46,295 bases of DNA from Minisyncoccota bacterium (GTDB lineage: Bacteria > Patescibacteriota > Minisyncoccia > Minisyncoccales > RBG-13-42-11), in NCBI GenBank assembly GCA_028712445.1, contig JAQTPY010000006.1, positions 1 to 46,295 of the forward strand. Reading direction: 5' to 3'. Of the stretch, positions 26,316-32,070 are shown in pieces; position 1 is the stretch's first letter, and the number at the start of each line of letters is the position of its first letter. The notes below the pieces were generated by a model. That model was not told where the DNA came from. It worked only from the letters and a program-made list of their open reading frames with translations, and did no database searches. A program made the translations under genes and the position numbers.

Positions 26316-26729
26316 TTACTTAGCCTTTTTAGTTCCGTACTTTGAACGCCCTTGCTTGCGATTCTCAACGCCAGTGGTATCCAGCTTTCCTCTGATAATA
26401 TGGTATCTTACACCGGGAAGATCTTTTACTCTTCCTCCTCTGAGCAAAACTACTGAGTGTTCCTGTAAATTATGCCCCTCTCCGGGAATGTAAGCCGTCA
26501 CCTCCATGCCGTTTGTTAAACGGACTCTAGCCACTTTTCTTAAAGCAGAGTTAGGTTTCTTGGGAGTGACAGTAAAGACTTTCAGGCAAACTCCTCTTTT
26601 GAATGGAGAGAAATATTCTTTAGGTCTGTTTTTTGAAATATTAAAACCAAAAGTTAAGGCAGGAGTCTTGTCTTTCTTTTTAGTTTTTTTCCTTCCTTTT
26701 TTAATTAATTGATGAATCGTCGGACACAT
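26316..26729 (-). CDS. rpsL: 30S ribosomal protein uS12 with loop insertion
   Basis: Decoding-centre protein. The conserved [17 protein letters not shown] and [27 protein letters not shown] are intact. Between the N-terminal tail and KRGVC there are about 15 extra residues ([15 protein letters not shown]) compared with E. coli. The ATG sits 7 bases after an extended -10 element, so the str mRNA is probably leaderless; the codon order ATG-TGT-CCG has no Shine-Dalgarno upstream. Confidence 0.96.
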   Translation of the reverse strand: MCPTIHQLIKKGRKKTKKKDKTPALTFGFNISKNRPKEYFSPFKRGVCLKVFTVTPKKPNSALRKVARVRLTNGMEVTAYIPGEGHNLQEHSVVLLRGGRVKDLPGVRYHIIRGKLDTTGVENRKQGRSKYGTKKAK

Positions 26730-26736
26730 AGAAAAC

Positions 26737-26765
26737 AGTTTAACAAAAATTATTTAAAATGTCAA
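26737..26765 (-). promoter_or_regulatory. Promoter for the rpsL (str) operon, leaderless spacing
   Basis: Minus strand: perfect -35 TTGACA, 17-base spacer, extended -10 TGTTAAACT, then 7 bases to the rpsL ATG. Transcription would begin at or beside the start codon. Confidence 0.8.
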
Positions 26766-26768
26766 ACC

Positions 26769-27371
26769 CTAAAGAATTCCTGTGATAAAATAATAAGTCC
26801 AGGAGGCAAGATAAGGCAAAAACATCATGGCTAAAGCCAAAGCAATGAACATTCCCACTAACGATTGTTCCAAAAATCTTAAAACCTGAGATCTGGGCAT
26901 AAGATCCATTAATAATTTTGAACCATCAAGAGGAGGGATTGGAATTAGGTTGAAAAATGCAAGGAAGACATTAATATAACCTATCTCAAAAAAGATTTCT
27001 CTTAGGGACCCCGTAATTGGAAGAAACCGGATAGCCAGACCGAAAATCAAAGCTATCGCAAAATTAGCCAAGGGTCCGGCAAGAGCTACCTTTGTTGAAC
27101 CATATTTTCTGTCTCGAAGATTGAAAGGATTATAGGGAACAGGTTTGGCCCAACCTATAAATCCTCCGGCAAAAAACAAAAGCAAAAGAGGAATCAAAAC
27201 CGTGCCGAAAGGATCCATATGTTTCAATGGGTTCAAGGTCAAGCGCCCGGCATCTTTGGCAGTTGAGTCCCCCATTCTGAATGCTGCCCATCCATGAAAA
27301 TATTCGTGAAAGACTGCTGAGATCACGACTATCAAATATAAAAATAATTTTGAAGTCAGGTTTATGTCCAT
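26769..27371 (-). CDS. Site-2-protease-type metalloprotease (peptidase M50)
   Basis: Integral membrane zinc protease of the small SpoIVFB/M50 type. HEYFH (22-26) supplies the two histidines and the glutamate, and NLIPIPPLDG near residue 145 supplies the aspartate ligand. About five hydrophobic segments are visible in 200 residues. The substrate is unknown. Its stop is 4 bases from the rpsL promoter. Confidence 0.85.
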   Translation of the reverse strand: MDINLTSKLFLYLIVVISAVFHEYFHGWAAFRMGDSTAKDAGRLTLNPLKHMDPFGTVLIPLLLLFFAGGFIGWAKPVPYNPFNLRDRKYGSTKVALAGPLANFAIALIFGLAIRFLPITGSLREIFFEIGYINVFLAFFNLIPIPPLDGSKLLMDLMPRSQVLRFLEQSLVGMFIALALAMMFLPYLASWTYYFITGIL

Positions 27372-27413
27372 GTTCTATTGATTAAAATGTAATCCATAAT
27401 AAATTATATCCTA

Positions 27414-27442
27414 TTTGCAAAAAAATAAAATTCTGCTATTAT
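27414..27442 (+). promoter_or_regulatory. Promoter for rpmB, leaderless spacing
   Basis: Extended -10 TGCTATTAT at 27434-27442 with 7 bases to the rpmB ATG; a weak -35 (TTTGCA) lies 17 bases upstream. Confidence 0.65.
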
Positions 27443-27449
27443 AGATACC

Positions 27450-27641
27450 ATGTCAAAAGAATGCGCGATCTGCGGAAAATCATCAATGCTGGTTTGGAAA
27501 TTAAGAAAGCTCAGGGGGAAGTTTAATCCAACCACTCAAAGAAGAAAATATCCCAATTTGCAATGGGTCACTTTAGCTGCCGGAAAAAGGATTAAAGCCT
27601 GCACAAAGTGCATCAAAACCCTTGCAAAAAGAAACAAATAA
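27450..27641 (+). CDS. rpmB: 50S ribosomal protein bL28, zinc-binding
   Basis: A 63-residue large-subunit protein. C5/C8 and C51/C54 form the zinc site of the C+ form. RRKYPNLQWVTL matches the central L28 motif. Plus-strand and monocistronic by its promoter and terminator, against the direction of the neighbouring genes. Confidence 0.94.
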   Translation: MSKECAICGKSSMLVWKLRKLRGKFNPTTQRRKYPNLQWVTLAAGKRIKACTKCIKTLAKRNK

Positions 27642-27722
27642 AAATCCCCCGTATTGGAAAAAATGAGAGCCGCAGCGAGCCAAAAAACCGAAGGTTTTTT
27701 GAGCCGGGGGTCGGGGGATTTT
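27641..27722 (+). terminator. Terminator complex after rpmB
   Basis: An 11-bp outer stem (27641-27651 with 27712-27722) closes over an inner hairpin of 8 bp (AAAAAACC/GGTTTTTT, loop GAA) at about 27681-27700. The inner hairpin ends in six T. It overlaps the end of rpmB and stops 3 bases before the tRNA. Confidence 0.7.
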
Positions 27723-27725
27723 ATT

Positions 27726-27796
27726 CGGGGTGTAGTACAACGGCAGTATTTACCCTTGGGGTGGGTAAGACCCGGGTTCAATTCCCGGCACCCCGA
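27726..27796 (+). tRNA. tRNA-Pro, anticodon GGG
   Basis: Cloverleaf folds fully: 7-bp acceptor (CGGGGTG/CACCCCG), 4-bp D stem, 5-bp anticodon stem (TACCC/GGGTA), anticodon GGG at 27758-27760 followed by G37, variable loop of 4, and a 5-bp T stem with TTCAATT. C1:G72 is an unusual pair that marks tRNA-Pro. Discriminator is A; the 3' CCA is not encoded. Confidence 0.95.
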
Positions 27797-27802
27797 CTAC
27801 TG

Positions 27803-27847
27803 CCCAACAAAAAATCTCCTTTAATTAAACTCAGGAGGTTTTTTGTT
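27803..27847. repeat. Hairpin repeat, copy 1 (also a terminator)
   Basis: A 45-base element, 44/45 identical to 28404-28448. It folds into a 15-bp stem (27806-27820 with 27833-27847) with a 12-base loop and ends in six T on the plus strand, so it can terminate the tRNA transcript. The reverse strand also carries a T run. Confidence 0.9.
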
Positions 27848-27875
27848 TTCTGCTAAACCAGGTTTAGCAAGATTA

Positions 27876-28380
27876 TCAAAAAATTAAATTGGTTATCAAT
27901 TTTATTAATGTGTCTTTCTCCTTGGGATTGCTGGCTGCAATTAAAAGAGCTAATACGGTCAGGGCATTATCATTAATCTTCCTCTCCCCGCTCTTCTTGT
28001 AAAAACATTCGTTTTTGTCTAGTAGGTAGATAAACAAAAACGAGGCGATTCTTTTATTTCCATCAACAAAAGGATGATCTTTTACTGCAAAATACAAAAA
28101 ATGCGCAGCTTTCTCTTCAATGCTTTGATATAATTCTTTACCTCCGAGAGTCAGAATTAGCAATGTGCAAATTTTGCACATTGCTTTTTTCTATAAGTTC
28201 CCCGCTATTAAAAATATTACGCAAATGTTTAGTAATAGAACTCCTTTCTGTTCCAAAAAGCCGGCTGATTTGGTCTTGCGTCAACCAAACAGTTTCCTTG
28301 TCCAACTTCACGTCCAAAGTCGGCCCTTCCGGACTTTTATAAATTATCATTTCTCCCCTTTTAATTTCTTTTTCTTTCAT
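27876..28380 (-). pseudogene. RhuM/Fic family gene with internal deletion and frameshift
   Basis: Two frames on the minus strand correspond to the two ends of one RhuM-type protein. Positions 28380-28138 encode the N-terminal part with the helix-turn-helix (TVWLTQDQISRLF, then SSITKHLRNIF) and end at IANSDSR. Positions about 28150-27876 continue in another frame with LGGKELYQSIEEKAAH and the Fic motif HPFVDGNKRIASFLF. Intact family members are about 330 residues; roughly 150-180 residues between these ends are missing here. I infer a deletion that joined the ends out of frame. The Fic motif is intact, so a short product from an internal start cannot be excluded. Confidence 0.8.
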
Positions 28381-28386
28381 AAATAT

Positions 28387-28395
28387 AGAATAACA
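28387..28395 (-). promoter_or_regulatory. Extended -10 for the rhuM remnant, leaderless spacing
   Basis: Minus strand TGTTATTCT with 6 bases to the ATG at 28380. No clear -35. Confidence 0.45.
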
Positions 28396-28403
28396 CGAAC
28401 AAC

Positions 28404-28448
28404 CCCAACAAAAAATCTCCTTTGATTAAACTCAGGAGGTTTTTTGTT
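28404..28448. repeat. Hairpin repeat, copy 2 (also a terminator)
   Basis: The second copy of the 45-base element, same orientation as 27803-27847. The stem extends to 16 bp (28405-28420 with 28435-28450). On the minus strand it ends in six T and would terminate the candidate RNA starting near 28680. Confidence 0.9.
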
Positions 28449-28680
28449 GGCCCCACCACCTAGCAGATTTATCGGAAAAAAATCCAAGTGGGAATCTTAG
28501 TCCCGCTCCACGAAGCGGGAATCATATCTGATTCCCTATAAGAACTTTTGTACCAGATCTAACTAGGGTGGCGGAGCCCCCTTGAAAACTATAGAATAAT
28601 TTCCAAAGGGGCTCCTCCTTGCCTAAAAATTTTGCTTGAATGAAATTCAGATTTAAAAAAACTTGGGGATCTTCCCCAAG
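28405..28680 (-). ncRNA. Candidate structured non-coding RNA, family not recognised
   Basis: A near-consensus promoter (28684-28713) starts minus-strand transcription near 28677-28680. The RNA would begin with hairpin CTTGGGGA/TCCCCAAG (28662-28680) followed by seven U. Next is a 16-bp hairpin (28576-28591 with 28603-28618) with an 11-base loop; its two G-U pairs fit only the minus strand. A helix with one bulge (28563-28571 with 28456-28463) encloses two overlapping hairpins, and the 16-bp terminator hairpin ends it. No long reading frame fits: a 63-codon frame starts with the TTG of the -35 box. It does not show tmRNA, RNase P, SRP or T-box signatures. Confidence 0.6.
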
Positions 28681-28683
28681 TAA

Positions 28684-28713
28684 ATTATAACCTGCGTCAA
28701 AATTTCTTGTCAA
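28684..28713 (-). promoter_or_regulatory. Near-consensus promoter in a gene-free region
   Basis: Minus strand: perfect -35 TTGACA, 18-base spacer, perfect -10 TATAAT, beginning 7 bases after the stop of the kinase at 28721. Confidence 0.85.
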
Positions 28714-28720
28714 ACGAATG

Positions 28721-29812
28721 TTATTGATTCTGCAACCCCAAAGCTTTTACAGTTTGCTTAATTAAGGAAACGACCACAGGAGGAGGCATTAAGCTGAAGT
28801 AAGGATCCTCCACTCCGTCGTTAATCACCCAGGGCCTTTCCTTGACTATTGTTTTTTGATCCTTTTCATCCCACTCGTAATAGTACTCTGGAGTGAGCTC
28901 GTAATCGTCAACATATTCGGAAGCGTTCTTTTGAGGAACTGAATTCCTTAAAAGCACTTTGGGTACTCCATAAAGAGAATAAGCCATTTCCATCATTTTT
29001 TGGTCTTTTTCCAATCTATCTTTAATGGGGGCTATTCCCTGCTCATCCCCTTCTTTCTCAACCATTTTTGGATTTCCCTGACAAAGAGGATTATCGCAGA
29101 GCAGGGAAAATTCCTTGCTTTTGACATCGTAATCTATTTTTGAAGTAGGAAGCAGTTTTATGCTTCTTGATGTCTGACATTTAGGACAAATCCTTCTGTA
29201 TTTGATTCTTTCATCAATTATTTTTTCAGGAACGTCGATTAAAACAAAAAGGTCCGGATCGTCTCTATATCCGATCAGGTCGCGAAGAAATAAGGCAAGA
29301 TTAATTTGGTCTAAATCTCTGGGAAAACCGTCAATAAATAAAGTTTTCTTTTCTCTCCTGGCAATCTCTCTTTTTGCCAAAATCAAAATCAATTCTGTGG
29401 GCAAAAGGGTTTTAGTGCTTCTCTTTTCCAAGGAGGCCATCAAATCCTCTACCTGAGTCCATCCGCGGTAATTTTTCTTTAAATAATCCATTAATTCTGC
29501 TTTCTTTTTTTCATCCTGCAATTCCTCATCCAGAGTCCTTATCATGTCGCCAATTGAAAAATGATCTATTTTTGAGGGATCAACCGCTTCAGCAAACATT
29601 TTAGAATAAGTTCCCTTACCGGAATTCTTTTTTCCGAGCAAATAAGCAATGAAAGTGTTTCCACTGTTAAAATACTCTCTCAGAAGTCTTATTTCTTCAC
29701 TGGCTTTGTAATCAAAATACTCCGCCCTTTCTTTGGGGTTGTTTAAATCAAACTTTCTGTCTAAACCCTTTATCTTTGTTTTAAATAGAGGAAACTGCAT
29801 AATTTTTTCCAT
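28721..29812 (-). CDS. Adenylate-kinase-like nucleoside monophosphate kinase, large form
   Basis: A 363-residue paralog of adenylate kinase. The P-loop GKKNSGKGT is at 60-68, after a 50-residue N-terminal addition; DGFPRDLDQ is the usual NMP-binding motif. A LID region has CPKC and CDNPLC cysteines, likely a zinc site. About 100 residues beyond the kinase fold include a Tyr-rich YYYEWDEKD stretch. True Adk is encoded at 10350-11012, so this one may act on another nucleotide; I cannot tell which. Start 29812 overlaps the upstream gene; ATG 29800 is an alternative. Confidence 0.8.
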   Translation of the reverse strand: MEKIMQFPLFKTKIKGLDRKFDLNNPKERAEYFDYKASEEIRLLREYFNSGNTFIAYLLGKKNSGKGTYSKMFAEAVDPSKIDHFSIGDMIRTLDEELQDEKKKAELMDYLKKNYRGWTQVEDLMASLEKRSTKTLLPTELILILAKREIARREKKTLFIDGFPRDLDQINLALFLRDLIGYRDDPDLFVLIDVPEKIIDERIKYRRICPKCQTSRSIKLLPTSKIDYDVKSKEFSLLCDNPLCQGNPKMVEKEGDEQGIAPIKDRLEKDQKMMEMAYSLYGVPKVLLRNSVPQKNASEYVDDYELTPEYYYEWDEKDQKTIVKERPWVINDGVEDPYFSLMPPPVVVSLIKQTVKALGLQNQ

Positions 29813-30635
29813 TTGCTTTTATTTTAATTGAACCCAATAAGTCTGTTCTCAAAATATCTATATCATATTTCTTTAAAATATCCAAAGTTTCCTGGTGAGG
29901 ATGGCCGTAGGAATTGTCCTTCCCACAGGAAATTACAGCCATTCGAGGAGTAATCTTTTCCAGAAACTCCTCTCCGTTTGAAATTTTGCTCCCATGATGG
30001 GCAACCTTTAAAATATCTGCCTCAACATCAGTTCCTCTTTCAATAATCTTCCTTTCCTGCGGCTTTGAAATATCGGCAGCAAAAAGAAAATCATTTTCCC
30101 TGAAACCGGCTTTGATCACTAACGAATTATTATTGGCATCCGCCTCTTTGCCCTCCATATTCTCAAGGGGGGAAATTATTTCCAAGAAGAATTCTCCTTC
30201 TTTTATTCTCTGCCCCGCCCAGCCAACATACATGTTCGCGCCCTCCTCATCGATCAGTCTTTGCCACTCCCTGAATTCATCACTGTCTTTTTGAATGCCA
30301 TTCCATAAAATATTTTCAACTTCATAAGACTTTAAGACCTCTATTAGTCCTGCCATGTGGTCATGATCTGGATGGGTCAGAACCATTAGATCCAAAGACC
30401 TATCCCAGAAAGGAATTTCCTTGCTTAGTCTTTCCAATACGCACGAGTCGGGTCCTCCGTCAATTAAAATCTGGTTTTTCAAAGGAGTTTCAATGAATAT
30501 GCTGTCTCCCTGACCTACGTCAAAGAAAGTAATTTCCAACAAACGAGGCTGCCAATAATAGAAAATGGCGCTCCCAATTAAAATATTCAATCCCGACAAA
30601 ATGCCAATAAAAAATAAAATATTTTTCTTTTTCAT
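29781..30635 (-). CDS. ComEC/Rec2-like metallo-beta-lactamase-fold protein
   Basis: A 284-residue protein with one N-terminal membrane segment (about 6-28) and an outward metallo-hydrolase domain: FFDVGQGDSIFI, metal motif HPDHDH (88-93), and KVAHHGS near residue 219. This is the C-terminal domain of ComEC without the channel domain. In other bacteria such single-domain forms accompany competence or nucleic-acid degradation; the role here is inferred. A -10 lies 6 bases before its ATG. Confidence 0.88.
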   Translation of the reverse strand: MKKKNILFFIGILSGLNILIGSAIFYYWQPRLLEITFFDVGQGDSIFIETPLKNQILIDGGPDSCVLERLSKEIPFWDRSLDLMVLTHPDHDHMAGLIEVLKSYEVENILWNGIQKDSDEFREWQRLIDEEGANMYVGWAGQRIKEGEFFLEIISPLENMEGKEADANNNSLVIKAGFRENDFLFAADISKPQERKIIERGTDVEADILKVAHHGSKISNGEEFLEKITPRMAVISCGKDNSYGHPHQETLDILKKYDIDILRTDLLGSIKIKANGKNYAVSSI

Positions 30636-30641
30636 TAAATC

Positions 30642-30650
30642 AGTTTAACA
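30642..30650 (-). promoter_or_regulatory. Extended -10 for the ComEC-like gene, leaderless spacing
   Basis: Minus strand TGTTAAACT, then 6 bases to the ATG at 30635. No good -35. Confidence 0.5.
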
Positions 30651-30662
30651 CGAATTCTAAAC

Positions 30663-30688
30663 AAAACACCCCCTTGCAAGGGATGTTT
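30663..30688 (-). terminator. Terminator after the DUF5679 gene
   Basis: Minus strand stem AAACATCCC/GGGGTGTTT (one U-G pair) followed by T-rich sequence. Confidence 0.55.
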
Positions 30689-30717
30689 CTAAAAAACTCC
30701 GGAGAATTTTTTAATAT

Positions 30718-30876
30718 TTATGCTTTCCCTAAGATCCTAAACATCTTGGTGCCGCACTTGGGACATATGCCGGTCATAGCCCTTCTTTTGACTCCTCCTT
30801 TTCCGTTCATTGAAACTTCTTTGGCCTGAGTCATTTCCTGTTTCTTTTTGCATTTAACACAGTAAGCTTCTGTCAT
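30718..30876 (-). CDS. Small zinc-ribbon protein, DUF5679 type
   Basis: A 52-residue protein too short for most gene callers. It begins MTEAYCVKCKKKQEM and ends CPKCGTKMFRILGKA. C6/C9 and C38/C41 form a zinc ribbon. The pattern matches DUF5679 proteins found across CPR and Chloroflexi; their function is unknown. A possible promoter (TTGACG, 17 bases, TAAGCT) lies at 30929-30957. Confidence 0.8.
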   Translation of the reverse strand: MTEAYCVKCKKKQEMTQAKEVSMNGKGGVKRRAMTGICPKCGTKMFRILGKA

Positions 30877-31012
30877 ATCGATAAAAAATATTAAAAGATT
30901 AGAAATCGACTTTTAAAGAGATTAATTCAGCTTAAGGGAAGCAAAAAAGCCCGTCAAGACCTCTGTTTTTCAAATTTTCTTCAGAATGTTAAAATATGCT
31001 TAGGGGGTAAGA

Positions 31013-31324
31013 ATGGACAAAGAGATCAAAATATGGCGAGGAGAAGAATCGGATGGTTATGTTTTCAGCGGTATTGCCAGCATTGAAAGAGAAAAGAAGT
31101 TTGTAAAACTGCAAAGAAATGAAGAAATAATGACTGCAAAAATTATCCCCTTGAAACGCCGCGCCATCATCATAGCGGTGAACTCGAACAAACCGCACGC
31201 AGAGAATTTCTATTTTGAATCCGTTAACCTAAACTGCAAATATTTCAGGAGTGACTGCGCTAAAAACCCGGAAACTGATCAGGCAGTCCCCTGGAGCTGC
31301 TCTTTAAAAACAATAAAGAAATAA
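31013..31324 (+). CDS. Hypothetical protein, 103 residues
   Basis: I do not recognise the family. It is a basic, soluble-looking protein with alternating strands (KIWRGEESDGYVFSGIASIE, then FVKLQRN) and two late cysteines in CKYFRSDC plus one in PWSCSLK. A good ribosome-binding site (GGGGGTAAGA) precedes the ATG, and a terminator follows, so it is probably a real single gene. It runs opposite to its neighbours. Confidence 0.65.
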   Translation: MDKEIKIWRGEESDGYVFSGIASIEREKKFVKLQRNEEIMTAKIIPLKRRAIIIAVNSNKPHAENFYFESVNLNCKYFRSDCAKNPETDQAVPWSCSLKTIKK

Positions 31325-31341
31325 CCAAACGCCACGGGGGA

Positions 31342-31370
31342 GGGCATCTGAATACAAGAGATGCCTTTTT
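31342..31370 (+). terminator. Terminator after the 103-residue gene
   Basis: Stem GGCATCT/AGATGCC with a 9-base loop and five T. It overlaps the nrdG stop from the other side. Confidence 0.8.
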
Positions 31371-32070
31371 AATACCTGAGTTCGCAAACTTCAAAGAAAG
31401 GAGAAATTTCTTTTTTCAATTCCAGAAAGAATTCCTTGGAATAGGGCCTTATTTTCTCAAAGCGGGGGTCCAGGGTTTTTTCTGGCCGAAAATTCTGGAG
31501 AAAAATCTTTTTGGCTCCGGCCAGCCATTTTGCGATTTTCAAGACATCTTCTTTTGAATGAAGAGTGGGCACCACCGTCACCCTGAACTCATAACCAATT
31601 CTGCCTTCTTTCAATATTCCTATACTTTTCTCAATTTTTTCAATATCAACCTCTCTTCCTATTAGTTCTGAATATTTCTCCTTCGGAGCCTTAATGTCCA
31701 TTGCCATATAATCTACCAATTCTCTTTTAAGTAAATCCTTTAAAACCGAAGGGTTGGAGCCATTTGTGTCCAGCTTTACTGCAAATCCAAGCTTTTTTAT
31801 CGCATCTATGAATTCGGGCAAATCTTTATTCAAAGTCGGCTCACCGCCGCAGATAACCACTCCCTGAAGAAGTCCCTGTCTCTCCTTTAGAAAATTGAAA
31901 AATTCATCTTTTGAAATTCTGGGTTGATCCTTTATCTTTTCTGGCAGAACCAATTCCGGAGAATAACAAAAAGGACAGCGAAAATTACAGCCTGAAAGAA
32001 AAACCGTGGCCGCAACGCGGCCAGGGTAATCAACGAGAGTAGATTTTTCTAATCCCCCGATCTCTATCAT
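31369..32070 (-). CDS. nrdG: Anaerobic ribonucleotide reductase activating protein
   Basis: Radical-SAM enzyme that installs the glycyl radical on NrdD. The cluster motif is C28-x3-C32-x2-C35 (CNFRCPFC) and VICGGEPTL is the usual SAM-binding GGEP. At 233 residues it is longer than E. coli NrdG (154) and of the kind annotated as NrdG/PflA-like. It overlaps the nrdD stop by 4 bases, so the two are co-translated. Confidence 0.93.
   Translation of the reverse strand: MIEIGGLEKSTLVDYPGRVAATVFLSGCNFRCPFCYSPELVLPEKIKDQPRISKDEFFNFLKERQGLLQGVVICGGEPTLNKDLPEFIDAIKKLGFAVKLDTNGSNPSVLKDLLKRELVDYMAMDIKAPKEKYSELIGREVDIEKIEKSIGILKEGRIGYEFRVTVVPTLHSKEDVLKIAKWLAGAKKIFLQNFRPEKTLDPRFEKIRPYSKEFFLELKKEISPFFEVCELRY

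Noticed and set aside
27536-27856. Reading frames over rpmB, its terminator and the tRNA
   Set aside because: They run across a clear tRNA and terminator hairpins.
27803-28448. CRISPR array or insertion sequence
   Set aside because: Only two hairpin copies, no regular spacers, no transposase.
28448-28560. T-box leader in the structured region
   Set aside because: GGTGG occurs (CTAGGTGG) but no full T-box sequence or specifier loop, and no synthetase gene lies downstream.
28522-28713. 63-codon minus-strand reading frame
   Set aside because: It starts with a TTG that is the -35 box, includes the -10, has no ribosome site, and covers a region full of RNA hairpins.
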